NCBI RefSeq assembly: GCF_001039355.2 | Contig: NW_019775680.1 | Coordinates: 688,279 to 752,278 of the forward strand | Source of the DNA: Lingula anatina | Lineage: Eukaryota; Brachiopoda; Lingulata; Lingulida; Lingulidae | Length of the DNA stretch: 64,000 nucleotides | Direction: 5' to 3' | In this document: piece by piece, positions 24,237 to 37,142 of the stretch | How the letters are laid out: every line of letters begins with the position of its first letter | Numbering within the stretch: position 1 is the stretch's first letter | Translations under genes and position numbers: made by a program | Notes under the pieces: model-generated | The model's input: the letters and a program-made list of their open reading frames with translations, nothing else | Database searches by the model: none | Told to the model about the DNA's origin: nothing

Positions 24237-24929
24237 ATCAAGATAATGACGTTAGTCCATAAGATCTGACCGGAAAATGCGTTTAAAAGTGAGCATGCAT
24301 GCTCCTCCATTTTGCGAGTGTAAAATATTGGGAGTGTTATGAACTCCAAATGTCACAAAGTAATTGCTTTTGGGTCCGTTAACTTCATATTCCTTGCCAA
24401 TATGCCACGATTTGAACATTTAGACTGGAACTATTACTATTGTTCAGCCAATAGGAGCAGTCAAATTGACGACTACTCTCTTGTGACCTAGGCCGTTACT
24501 ATCATAGGGAAGCAAGAAGAGCTAGTGAGTACTGGTACACAACCAAGCCAAGCCCCTCAAAAACGCCAAGGTCAAATTACCCAGTAGCCGTATTACTGAC
24601 ACTATAGGGCTTCCTATTGGTTAAAAGAGATGAATTTTTCCCAAAGGGCACGAGTTATGCTTTTTACTGACGGCTCGCAAATATTTGGCACATTTCGTGT
24701 GGTTAACTCCCTTCAATTGTATTAACTTATTTTAGCATAATCAGGGGTAATCCTAGAGAGGGGTGAGAAACGTCCATTGTTCTCATCAGTGAGGCTAACC
24801 ATTTTCAGGGTATGTACGCACAGACAGAAAACTAAGTATTGTGGGAACGTTACTAATGAAGCCACTGGTAGTACTAGTAGATATCAGCCTGTAGTCTTGA
24901 ACAAGCACCTCAATGACAAGTGAGCAGTT

Positions 24930-27110
24930 TAGTCCGGTGGCTTAAGGAAAAAATCGTGACACGGCGGATAAAAGCACCAAATTTTGCATGTGGGTACCTT
25001 TTGACATTCTAAATCAAATTAGAGCCGTAGCCCACGGAAAAAAATTACCGTTTGGCCAAAAAATCCAAAATGGCCGCCAATGTTTTGAATTCTTTAGAAA
25101 TATGTACATACCTATGTTCATTTTTATCAAATAAATTATTTTCTCAGAGTTTTCCACACCCTTATTGCCCGTTTTATTCATATATGTCAGATAGCAAACA
25201 AGTTCCCTTGGACTTTTTAAAAAAAATCCAAGATGGCTGTTATTTGCCATAGAAACAGCCACAGGAATACTAGTGCACAACTATTACCAGCTAGAACGAT
25301 ACGTTGTTCACTATCAAATTAAGTCTGTTTCTCAGATCTTTGTCACCCACATAATATGTTTGTGGTGAGTAACTACGAAGTGTTCTTGGGCATTTTGGAA
25401 AATCCAAGATGGCTGCCATGTGCCCCATGATTCTAGTATATGGGGGATTCAACTAATGGCAACTGGAAAGATTAGTTTTTACTATCAAATTAAGCTGGTT
25501 TCTGAGTGTTTTCCACATCATTTCTACCCACACAATATGTATGTGGTGAGTAACTAACAGTATTCTTGGGCATTTTGAGAAAATCCAAGATGGCCGTCAT
25601 ATGTAATAGGAATACTTCTAGTATTACAAAGGGTTGGAACTAATGCCAGCTAATTCACTATCAAATTCAGTTTATTTATTTAGTGTTTTACACAGTATTA
25701 TTACACTGTGATACATATTTAGCAAGTAATAAATGTGCATATTTGATCATTTTGAGAAAACCCAAGATGGCCGTCACTGTCCATAGGAATACTACTGGAA
25801 TTACAACTGCACATCCATGGCTTTTCATCTACCGGTACTACCAGTGTGAATTTGTGTTTGCTTATCAAGTTTTGCCCATCCTTATTAGTCCTATGATATA
25901 TATATCTGGTGGGTAAATAGTGTGCATCCTTCGATATTCTGAGAAAAAGATACCTACAATTTAACACAGGAATACTAATGGGTGGGTTTCAATTGCTGTT
26001 AGAGAGGCATATGGTTCATTATACAATTACATTTCCATGGGTTTGTTTAAAAAAATAATTCATGTTTTTCATTCCATTTATTATTACCCCTATGATGTAT
26101 ACCTGGTCTGTAGCATGTGTTTATCTTTGGGTATTCTGAAAAAATTCAAGATGTCTGCCTTTTGTCAGAATATTCGAACACATAATCAAATAATGCTAGA
26201 GATACAATGAGTACGATTTAAATGTAGTTAACTTTGGGTCGTTTTTAAATGTTTTTCATATCCTATTTATCCTTATGAAAGACTCTGTGTGTTTTGAAAG
26301 TGTATGTATCCTTTAGTATTATTCAGAGAAAACCCAAGATAGCTGCCAGTTGTCATAGGAATATATCATTCAAATGCACATAGGTGTCAATTAATAGAAC
26401 AGTTCAGACATTGATTCCAACATGAAATAAAGCCGTTTGATGTTTAAACATGTTGACATCCTTATTAACCTTAATCTTTTTAAATCTGGTGTGTAGCAAG
26501 TGTGCATATTGCGTAATTGAGAAAATTCAAGATTGCTGCAATTCACAATAGGAATAGTACAGTCAACTACTGCCAGAGAGACATTGGGTTCAATATAAAA
26601 TGAATTTTGTTTCTCGGTATTTCCCACATTCTTTTTGGACTTTTAGATATCTATCTGGTGGGTAACAAGTGTATACCCTTAAGTATTTTGAAAAAATATC
26701 ATGATTACCCTCATCTGCCTTAGAAGTGCCTATAAAATCTAATGCACCAGTTTTCCTTTGGGGAAAAGAAGGCCATCTTGGATTACCCCAAAATGATAAA
26801 ATATGGACATTAATTACCTGACAGATATGTATCATGGGATAATAATACTAAAAAAAAAACAGAATAACAACTGAATTCAGCTTCATTTTATTTGTAAGCC
26901 TATCTCTCGCAGGTATTAACTGAACCCCACCTTCTATGGCTAATGGCAGCCATTTTGTTTTGTTTTGCTTTCGAAAAGGATAGACATAACATTCTCATCA
27001 CATATGTATTACGTGAATTAAAAAGATGTGGAAAATACTCAGAAACAAACCTAATTTATCAATTAATATTATATCTCCATGGCAGAAGAAGCCCTATGTG
27101 TATACTAAAG
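24930..27110. repeat. 165-200-bp satellite with AAGATGGC motif and internal inversion
   Basis: Units share ATCCAAGATGGCTGCCAT-like motifs near 25060, 25225, 25401, 25581, 25761, 26141, 26331, 26521 and 26691, each followed by ATAGGAATACT and by TTTCTGAGTGTTTTCCACAT. Divergence grows to the right. From about 26745 the same words appear reverse-complemented (GGCCATCTTGGATTACC at 26771, GGCAGCCATTTTG at 26945, TGTGGAAAATACTCAGAAAC near 27030). The array therefore flips orientation once. No coding potential. Confidence 0.8.
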
Positions 27111-27215
27111 NCCCCTTACAGGAACGGACATTTAAGCCGGATTATCTGACAGTAATTTAGTGAGACTCCCCGCGGGAATAGATCGATCTAAAAGCTCTGG
27201 GAATACAGCCTTAGT
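27111..27215. mobile_element. Truncated MITE beginning at an N
   Basis: A single N at 27111 is followed at once by CCCCTTACAGGAACGGACAT and then GTGAGACTCCCCGCGGGAAT and GATCGATCTAAAAGCTCTGG. These belong to the MITE family at 22740 and 52365. The left half is missing, so the N may hide unassembled sequence. Confidence 0.65.
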
Positions 27216-28181
27216 AGAGATAGGTGAGTATACTTTGCAATACACTTGGCATTACAGTTAGTGTTCTGTACCCTTGCTGCTGATGCCCATCTTTGCATGC
27301 CTTCAGATGCAATCATTAACGTCCGAAGAATAAGCTGAGGCAATTATCTGCTCCATCTCGCGTAAAGATCAACACCCAGTATTTTAATCAGGATGAATAA
27401 AAGGTTAATTACACCACCGTACCCATGTCGCTGTACATGATCATTTACACTATATTTACGGGTCCTACCGGGACGTTCAGATCCCGTGACCCTGGATAAT
27501 GGAAAGATGGAGAAGAGATTGTTGGACAGTGGCGAATTGCCAACAGGTCTGGACAAGCAAAGGTCTTGCCTATTATGTTTACTGCAATCCAAATCTCTTT
27601 TAATATTTTCTTTAATGGTTACACATCTTGGTAATTGTGTTCTTACGGGTACTGACAGGTTTTATGACCATCAAAATATCGAAAAATGTTTAATCTGCAT
27701 TTAATTTCTCAATAATGCAGATTAAAAAAAAGACGCTGATTTAAAACAATAAACGCCCCTTAGAAGTATAAAATATCGTTGCTAAGCATAAGCATAAGCA
27801 CCTGGGGGCGTTTATAGTCAAATGCAACCTTTCTGTTTTGAGGTGAGATAGCATTCGGTATGGGTTGCAAATCTATCCCTGCAAAAAATGTCATCTCAAA
27901 GATTGGCATAGGTGCATGACGGCAAGTGTATCGGCTTCAATCTCGTGCCGTCTTGTTGGTTTAAATATTATTGTAAGGAAGTTGTGAGCACCTAATTACA
28001 GATTTTCATTTAAAGGGTATAATTTTGCTTTACTTACGATAAAATCTGAACTGAGGCTTTTAAGAAAAATCGCTGGCAGGGTTTTGAAGTACTATCTGCT
28101 GTCACTAAATTGTGTCGTGTTTGTGGGTGCTCAGAAAAAGGAGACATTCAAGTTTGTCATTGTTTCTGTAAAAGCAATAAA

Positions 28182-28649
28182 TCAAGAATAAATACATCCT
28201 TTTTCAGCCACTGTAGCCAGGCAAATCAAGAAAATGCTGTCGTCATTGTTGACACACTCTACTGGGGCTGGTTCTCTCCTGATAGGATAAACATTCAAAG
28301 AAGCACTTAATAAAGTGTACCCGGCGACTTCTGGTCGTTTTCTATATTTCCTCATAAATTGACGGCCATATTGAAAAATGCTCAATGTCTCGGAAATAGC
28401 AACCAAGCTAATTTTGCTTCTCTCGGCCTGAAGAATGCATTCCAGCAAAAAAAGTTTACAGGAAAGAACATTGCAGGGTTCGACTATTGGGCCTATGGGA
28501 GTGGCGAATGGGCGACGGTGCACACTTGTATGGGAACATTTGTCAAAAAGCATCAAAACTTTCATTGCAATTAAAATTCTAATTGAAAACTTTGGCGGCT
28601 GTTCCTTGCATTTTGTTAGGTGGGCAGCAAAATATGGCAAAATGATCAA
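28182..28649 (-). other. Unrecognised 155-codon open frame
   Basis: The longest open frame between genes D and E. It contains CNVLSCKLFLLECILQAERS and MRKYRKRPEVAGYTLL. I do not recognise a domain, and there is no sign of a second exon. It may be a decayed repeat or chance. The surroundings (27216-28180 and 28650-29230) show nothing recognisable. Confidence 0.2.
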
Positions 28650-29436
28650 ATGATTATTTATACAACATTTGTTTGGAGATCATAAGCGATGACAAATAAA
28701 ATGTAAAAGGTCACCATAAGGCACCGAACAAACATCAGCGTTACAACTGGCACAATACTACTTGACGTGTCTTCACATATGCCTGTCTGTTTATAATGAA
28801 TCATATTTTTGAACCTTTATTTGGCATTATTTACACAAACGCCTTTTTTAGTTTTATTGGAATAATATACTTAAGAGTCATAGATAGGTAATTTATTCAA
28901 GCAATAACAATGGGATTTTACATTTACAAATTAGAATCGACTAAATTGGGTATAGGTTAAATTGCAAATATTAAGATTTCAATATGTTAATAAGTTCCTC
29001 ATTCTTTCTAAAGCAACGCTCACTTACCTTATAATGTAAATTCATCATTTAATAACGTTTGCAGACACAAAGTGACGTTTGTCATTGATATTATTACTTT
29101 CGTTTATTTCTTTCTTACTTTAAAAGTTATTTTAGGTATATATCGACATGCCTTATTTTTGGTAGGTGCAAATAGCATCACTTAATATTCTGAGTAAATA
29201 CACATACCTGTTGCTATACCATTGCTTCTACTTAGAATTCTACCTCTGCATATAATGTGGTACGTGTAGACCAATTTTGACAGAAACGTCTGCTATAAGA
29301 TTATGGCCATTTTAATCATTAATCTCAAATGAACGTGATGGAAGAAAAGAAAGCCGTCCGTAAAAACATTAAGATGTAAGCAAATGTATATACATTGAGA
29401 TAAGTTTGTATCATGGAAAAGTTCATTGAGAATTGT

Positions 29437-32292
29437 TTAGTCAATGAGTGGCCCAAATAAGCAATTGTAAGGGCTGTTTTCATCTTCGCTAAAAGTGAAC
29501 TCCACCACTCCTTGAATGAACTCCTCCCTGGTTATCAAGCCATCGCCGTCGGTATCAAACATCTTAAAGGTTTCCGCAGAATGTTTTATCGGAATTCCAA
29601 AGCCGGAGAAAAATGCTTCGTGTTCCTTCGGGGAGATGAAACCGTCACCGTCAAGATCCAAGGAATCAAAATCAACACTAAGAAACCCAACAATCGCTTC
29701 GCGGAAGTCGGTATTGACGACGGCGAGCAAGTTAGAAAGATAGACGTCTTCAGACAACTTGGAGTTTTCAGCGTCGTTCTCTTCTTGTACGATCGCCTTC
29801 CAGGCGTTCAGACGGATCTTGATTATCTCTTTTGTCATTTTGTCTGCAAAAAATTAAGCCCTGGGTTTAATCGCAAGGTAATAAATGTGCGTTTTTTTTC
29901 TGCTAAAACGGTAAAAAAGAAAACTTGCAATGGCCATCTAACGTTTTGGTGTGACTTATTGCAAAATTCAAATTATATGCACCGTGAAATAAAATCAGTT
30001 GTGACCATTGCAATACTTAAACGTCAATCTATTTAGGACAAAGATAGTTTAAGGCCTCATTCAGAATAGGGAACTAACTAGTTCGAGGGTCATGCAAATA
30101 TGGCCGACCCACTTGAATACTTCCCAATGGGATATCTATTTAGAGTCTATAAGCGGATTAGACGGCAGTTTTGTAGTAGGTCGCCATATTTGACCCTCGA
30201 ACTAGTTAGTCCCCTATTCTGAATGGGCCCTTACACTTACTACAATTGTCAGCTTATCAAAACAATATACAGTGTATATACGGTATATATATTGGTTACC
30301 ATTAAATTTCATATAATCTGCAATGCGATGAGCAGTCATTTCAAAATCGTGTTTGGTCAAATATCGGTCACTGTCTACATCGTTGGCTCTGAAGAAGGTG
30401 CGAATTTTTCTTTTCCAGTGCTCCGATCCTGTCACTCTTGGGTAATCGTGAGGGGTCTGTAATGAAAAGAACAGTATAATTAGACTCACAGTTATAACTA
30501 GTAATTCACCCTCCCCTATTTAGTTTTTTTAGTTTCATTCTGCAAAAAATCGATGGCGCTAAGCGTTCACAGTCAATATACGTACGCTACCTTTGCCGTT
30601 AGTTCCATTCGCGAGATAGATAATACATGTATCTTTCACACAGTATGCACTTTAAGAAATAGCTAAAAGTGAAATTGGGTTTTAAATAACTATTATAGCA
30701 AAAACATCTGGCGATATAGAAACTGTATATCAATTTATATTCCCAAGAGCAATGAGCTGAAAAACTTTATGACATATGGGTAAATATCGCATAATGTTTG
30801 ATATCTGGCCTCAAGCTTAATCCATTTTTTGCAAACTGTGGAGGAGACTTTTCTTCCACTGTCGTTCTAGTGTAGAAAACATCTTTATGTAGCCAAATGA
30901 GCACAAGCACAACGAAGCTCTGTTTTGCTCAAAGGTAAGTAAGATAAAGTCCTCTTGACTGCAACTTTTCATTTATTAATGACGAAAAATAATAAGATAC
31001 AAAGTTACAAAATTGGAAGGGGAGATAATCATACATCCCCTATACTTCATAAGTATACCATAATATAAAACAGGTCAATGAGTGCAGCCAAGATTAATTA
31101 GGAAAATATGTGAAACCACAACAGCTATTGGAGCCAAACGTTGGCACAAATGTAGTTTAGATACAGGGTATTTTTCTGTTATACAGTTATCTGTAGATTT
31201 TTTCTGTATTTTCTTTGTGATCATAGGCCTTGTCAAGAAAATAAAATAATAGCCCACCTATTTCAAAACATTTAAATTTCATATGAAAACCTCAGGGTCG
31301 TCTTAATGAATAAATGACACTGACTTAATTCAATTCACCAGGGACCCTACAGGTGCTATGCATGCATACAAGTAACTCAAAAGAGGAACATCCATGAATC
31401 ACATGTATAAATTATACACAGCATATAATAAGGGGGCTTCGCTTATTAAGGATACAAAATACCTAAGTCAGCTATGGGAACAACAGTCAGTCACTTTTCA
31501 CAATGCCTCGGAAAGCACAAAAAAGACATGACTAAGACGTGTAGATCCAGCAAAATGCCGCAGGTATCCAAATTGTTCGATCGTTCCCGTGTAGGGTACT
31601 TCTTTCCCAGATAAAGGTGACAATATAATCCAAATACGATATGGGTATATATTATACGACATGGGTGTATCCATAGAGAGCACACCTGCATCCAAAAGTA
31701 TTTTATTGCACCCCTTAATGTTAAAGTTGCACAGACCCACTTAAAGTCCCATCAAAGTACTGGTCGCATTACCGTATATCTCCTAATATGTAAGTAATAT
31801 GCAATAAAATAAGGATTTAAGATGAAAAGCTTTTTAAATGATCCTTTATTGATATGCAACACGATGGTTTATCTTGGACCTTTGAGAGGCTGGCCATGTT
31901 CTTGCCACCTACCCCCTCTCCGCGTCCTTAAAGAAAGGGCTATCTGTTTGAAACTCCGACAAAATCCGTCCTTTAATAGACGTTTCGAGATGAGAAAACG
32001 ACATTTAAGCCCAGAAGTCTGCTTTAAAATGTGATCAATCTAGAGTTTTTACTTCTGATTCAGCACCGTTGGTTAGGGGCTTTTAATTATATCACAGTCA
32101 TAGGCGTATGGACCTTCTGCTCTGAATATCTGGCGCCAATTCCCTCAATGTTTTCACATGACATATACAAAAAACATACACTGTGACATGTGCATGCAAA
32201 TTTTGATTATCTGTACTCACCCTTTTCAAGGAAATCGCTTTCTGTGTAAAGCGCCGAGAAAGCACACCTTGGATAAGATGTTTGGACATCAT
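29437..32292 (-). CDS. SCP-like EF-hand calcium-binding protein, gene E
   Basis: Exons 32292-32221 (24 codons), 30456-30300 and 29843-29437 give 211 residues. The leader is MMSKHLIQGVLSRRFTQKAI, four residues shorter than in the other genes but with the same RRFTQKAISLK core and a GTGAGT donor. I take the first of two adjacent ATGs; no ATG lies further upstream in frame. EF1 loop reads DVDSDRYLTKHD: the usual Gly at loop position 6 is Arg, which should weaken calcium binding there. EF3 (DLDGDGFISPKE) and EF4 (DTDGDGLITREE) are canonical, and the tail is FSEDENSPYNCLFGPLID. Intron 2 contains a MITE and intron 1 a broken second exon 1. Confidence 0.85.
30051..30233. mobile_element. Short MITE in gene E intron 2
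   Basis: AAGGCCTCATTCAGAATAGG...CTAACTAGTTCGAGGGTCAT at the left is matched by the reverse complement ACCCTCGAACTAGTTAGT...CTATTCTGAATGGGCCC at the right, about 45 bp of inverted repeat on a roughly 180-bp element. It lies about 65 bp from exon 2. Confidence 0.85.
31900..32010 (-). pseudogene. Broken duplicate of SCP exon 1
   Basis: On the minus strand ATG TCG TTT TCT opens a frame, but the recognisable leader words SKRLLKDGF...SFKQIALSLRT lie one frame off. The expected GTGAG donor is replaced by CGGAGAG. It resembles the gene D leader (SKRLLKDVF). It lies about 210 bp downstream of the working exon 1 of gene E. Confidence 0.65.
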
Positions 32293-34050
32293 GACCAACG
32301 TATAGATGGACTACGCTATTTTAATCTAACCCTCTGCATATAATACGTTTTTATAGTGAAGCAGCTTCATTAATAGCCTATTAGAGAGTTAAGTACATGT
32401 ATCTGGTTCAAATAAGCTGCAAGTTGGTCCGAGTGGATGTGTGTCTAGAATAAAAGGGTATACCGGTACATGTAAGAAAGTATGTGTAGTAGCTATAGAA
32501 AATGCGAAGGTGACGAGGAAGTAAGATATTAACGTAATATGTGTGCCTGAAAAATCCACGGTTAATATATATAATTTCAAAATAGTGCATACATTTCAAT
32601 TTGTGGGGTTGCAAAAAAGCACACGAAAATTTTGCAAGCCAGAGTTGCGCAAGCCAAGAGTAATTCAATTGTGCAGTATAGGCGCACAGCCAAATATGTT
32701 TATCAAAATTCAACATATATTCGAGAACGACATGAAGGTTGACAATGAGTAGCGAAACAACCACCTGGCGAACCATAAAGTATTTAAATGAGATTTGAAG
32801 AAAGCTACTTATATTTGATTCTGGTGGAGAGCAGATAAGCCGCGGCGTGCTACCCAATCCTAACTCCCTTTTTTAGGGAGGGGGAGGTGCGCTCTTTTCC
32901 TTGCGATTGTTGGCCGTACAGTAAGGAGTAGAGCACTCCATTCTACCATCCCTAATTAGAGAAAATTGACGAAGTAAAGAAATTTAAAATGTTGTTTGTC
33001 CGATCTTTCATAATTTAGGTCAGTCGATTCTCATACTGTAAAAAATACTGTAAAAAAAAACAACGCATGTTTCTATGCATAATTGCATGAACTAACATCG
33101 TTATGGAATGTAACTTTCAAGTCAAATGAATCTGGATTGCAACAAAATTACCCCAATCGAATTTTAATAGCGCATCACGTTACGTACACCTGTAGTGTGT
33201 TCCGAATATAGTGCCAGGAAAGGGTTATTTGAATACGTCACGCCTTTTCGAATACATATATAATGAAAATAAATGGTAAAATCTTTATTTTATTTGTTAT
33301 TAAATCATACCAACCAATTATCTTTTTATCGTTATTTACAAAACGGATTTTTACGAGAATACACAGTTTGAAAAAAATAGGAAGTGCATTACTTCTCAGT
33401 AGCCATAAGCCGGCACACTCAATTTTATAATCTCATTGCAGTTACATAAACTCCCTATTAATGCTAAAAATCGTCAAATTTAAATCTACTTTTATCTGAG
33501 ATGAATATCAGACAAGCAAGAGACAAGCGTAAGGAATATAATTTTGAGCGTTTTTAATTTGCAATACATTTACCTGTAGGAAAAAGAATTGATGTTAGCT
33601 CAAACAAATGTATTAAACTGTTCCAGTTTTTGTTTTTCTAGCAAACACAGTGCTTACATATACCAGAAGTAATACTAAACTGTTAATTTATAAGATAATG
33701 CGGATTGTATAACAACAATATAGACCTATCAGCAGGCACGTTAGGGCGTCAAAAATTGGGACATGCAACTTGAAAATTGAAACACAAATAAAAAAAGGTT
33801 TCGTATTCAGTGTCTTTATCAAAGCTAACATTAGTTCATCCATTCCTACAATTTCTGACAACTGTTTTCGCTATGCCCTAATGGGAAATCTATTTGAAAT
33901 TAACAAAAATTATCAGATATAAGTCATCGGTTGTTTTTTGACACCTATGTTAATATCTTATTTCACAGGTTGTTTTATAATTTACGCTCAAAATATTAAT
34001 CGGTGTCTTAACAGTAACGCGCATTGAGCCGAAAAGCCAATTATCAAATC
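32293..34050. other. Intergenic between E and F
   Basis: No gene recognised. AT-rich, with short open frames on both strands that lack composition or splice-site support. Confidence 0.5.
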
Positions 34051-34089
34051 TTATTCTGAATGGTTACTAATGAGGTGTGGCTTATATTC

Positions 34090-36274
34090 CTATTCAATCA
34101 GTGGCCCAAAGAAATGTGTGTAAGGGCTGTTTTCATCTTCGCTAAACACGAAATCAGCTACGCCTTGGATGTATTCTTCTCTGCTTATGAAGCCATCGCC
34201 ATCGGTATCCAGTGCCTTAAAGGCGTCTGCCGAGTAATCCGTTGGAATTCCCAAACTGTAGAATAACGCTTTGTGCTCCTTTGAGGATATGAAACCGTTT
34301 CCGTCAAGATCATAAAAATCGAATTCACGACTGGCCAAAGATACAAGCGCGTCACGGAAACTGGTATTGATTACAGCTAGCAGGTCAGATATATACCCGT
34401 CTTCAGACATCCTGTACACTTCAGAATTCTTTGGATCTTTGATAATTGCTTCCCATCCGTCTACGCGAAGTTTCAGCACCTCTTTTGCCTTGTTTTCTGA
34501 AATAAATACATGTAAACACAGTTCAGACTACGATTCAATCAACCATGGAGTCTTCCAGTATAATCTTATATTATTGATGGGTATTAATTTTGCAAAAAAA
34601 TACATGAAATGTGCCGTTTACATTTATTGTCGTTAGTCACCTTCATATACAAAAACTATATTCATCAAAACATTTCAAGATTAAGTTACCATCGAGGTTC
34701 ATATAACTTGCAAGGCGATGGCCACTCAATTCATAATCTTCCTTTGTTAAATATCCGTCTCTAGTTGCATCCATTCCCTTAAAGATAGTGCGAATTTTTC
34801 TCCTCCAGTATTCCGATCCCTTAACAGTTGGGTAGTCATGAGGCGTCTGGAATAAGTGTCACAGATATAGTCATTTCATAAATCAGATTTAGATAAGTTA
34901 TTACCCTTGAGTGTGATTTAGTTTAAAGACCATAAAGTGCATAAAGATTGACAGAAAAAAATTCAAATTGTGTCCCAGTTATGAGATTCCGATGGCGATG
35001 GCTTTGAGAAACGACAATCTGATCATTCAGTAACGTGTCTCGATCAATTTGGCGCTATGTCCGACTAAGAATATGTACCTTACAAGTGGTTTTGATTCAA
35101 AAATCGAGAACTGTATGGTTAATTTATTTAAAAAAGGCTATTTTAACCATAATACCAAGGTATATGTATTATGCAAATATTTATAAAAAATAAAAGAAAT
35201 ACGGTGACAATGTTTATCCTAAATTTTATTAGCTTTAAGAAGAGGTTGGATGCCTTTATTTATTCTTTTATTGGATACGTGTAGAAAAAATTAAAGCTTT
35301 ACGATTTTAAGAGACTACTTTTCAAATGGTCTTGTTTGGACAGCCGGTTATCAAAAAGATACATTTTATAACGTTATTTCCTTAAGGCGTTGCTTGGTTG
35401 ATGCGTCGTTCTACCATGCAGACAAAGATCATAAACCTTAAGAAGATGCTGTGCTTGTTGTTAATGGGCACGCTTAGAAATATCTATTTTAGTTCTTTAA
35501 CATCATTATATAATTACCATTTTCTCTTTCCATCCACACATTTTATGTAGATGTATACACTACAGTGTAAATGTGTATACATTGTACCTGTAGCAGGTTA
35601 ATGACTAACTGCTCACTTTAAACTGACTTCTAGTGTAGTTAACACAAGAAGCACATACCCTGTACACTGTACCTATGAAAAATTACGTATACGACAAAAA
35701 ATACACGGGTGATAGATGCCTTGGTTTCAAGTTACCGATATGTGCATTATGCTGGTGTGACAGTAATGGTAGTCCGCTAGGAACAGTAGTCCGCTCACTA
35801 TTTCTTTGTACTGGTAACATATATGACCCATATACTAACCAAATACTCCGACTAACCCTATAGCCTTTAACAATCATATGGGATTTCCATCCCAAGGACT
35901 ACCATTTTTGTCACACCGGTCGTACGTGTTCCTTTCAAAGTGATCAGAGCCAAGTCTCGAGTACTTGGTTGATGTGAAATGGTCCCTTTTTCTTTTTATA
36001 CTGTCCACATTTTTTTCACACCCACCTGGATCCCTTTGAAATGAAAATATAAGGATCCCAGTTCCCTTATCCCCCCCCCCCCCCAGTATTATTCTAGCCC
36101 ACGGCAACACACGGAGGCATATCGTTAAACGACGCTGGGGCCTTCAATTGGCCAATTTCGCTTTGAAACCTTTCCTAGTTCTTCAGTGTGTGTCCCGACT
36201 AATGATGACAAATTGCCTCAGAGTACCACGTGACCAACAGGTAGATCTGGGGCTGCATTTTTGCACAGTGGGGT

Positions 36275-36316
<42 letters not shown>

Positions 36317-36780
36317 GCACATTTTTCTAGTAATCGATTGTTTTTATATGATGATAATTGATTTTTATCTATCCCTCGTGTATGGTTAAGTGCAGTGCTT
36401 TTTTCTTAAATTCTAAAACGTGCAATTTCTTTGCTATTTTCTTTTAAAACCCTGGAAATGCAAATGCAAATGATGTAAATTTCATTTACTTTAAACTTCA
36501 ATTAATGCAAAAAAAACATATCGTTCCATTTGTTCAATCAATGCAGTGCAGTCAACACCTTTTAAACATGTACATCCAAGTGGGTTCGATGACGCTGTAA
36601 AAACAAAAACGTCTATTCTCTACTTTTTTCAGTTTTATACCCAAAATATATTTATGTATTTGTACAATTAAAAAAGACTTTTGTATGTTCACTTACCATT
36701 TTTAGAGAAATCGCCTTCTGTGTAAAACCGCGAGAAAACACGCCTAGAATAAGACGTTTGGAAAAAGTGATTCCCGCCAT
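34090..36780 (-). CDS. SCP-like EF-hand calcium-binding protein, gene F
   Basis: Exons 36780-36697, 34846-34690 and 34496-34090 give 215 residues. Leader MAGITFSKRLILGVF...RGFTQKA has no acidic residue. EF1 loop is DATRDGYLTKED, EF3 DLDGNGFISSKE (Asn at loop position 5) and EF4 DTDGDGFISREE; the tail is FSEDENSPYTHFFGPLIE. F is the first member of a closely related group (F, G, H, I) with the DATRDG/DSTRDG type of EF1. The TATA-like motif seen upstream of G, H and I is altered here (CATGTAAATG on the plus strand near 36907). Confidence 0.88.
35754..35917. mobile_element. MITE with 22-bp inverted ends, gene F intron 1
   Basis: GGTGTGACAGTAATGGTAGT at the left and ACTACCATTTTTGTCACACC at the right form the inverted ends. 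A related copy in the opposite orientation sits in intron 1 of gene H (about 44870-45275), where it is itself interrupted by a hAT-like element. Confidence 0.7.
36100..36340. repeat. Intron-1 block shared by F, G and I
   Basis: GGAGGCATATCGTTAAACGA, then TCAGTGTGTGTCCCGACTAA and GTAGATCTGGGGCTGCATTT recur at about 41015-41240 and 48950-49170 in intron 1 of G and I. Gene H lacks it. The block contains a T-run at 36273-36311 in F only. Confidence 0.75.
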
Positions 36781-37142
36781 TGATGTTTAGCTACCGTCTG
36801 CTGCAGCTGCACAACTCAAATATACGCCAAACTAAACCACAATGCTCTTTTCGATATCATTTCATAACAACAAAGGTAAAAATTGATGTGATGTAATATC
36901 CAGGTCATGTAAATGCAACACCCGTTTTCACCTTATCAGTCAACAGGCATAATTTATATGGATGTGGTGGCATGTCTGTGTATAAATTTCATATGACCTC
37001 ACATTGCTACAAGCACATCTGACGCAGTGTATTAAAATAAATGTCTTTATGTAGTCACACTGATGACTTGGTGGGTGTGTTATAGTATTTCCTAGGACAA
37101 AAAACATTGCTATCGCAGCAGCTTCCAAAATTAACCATTTGT

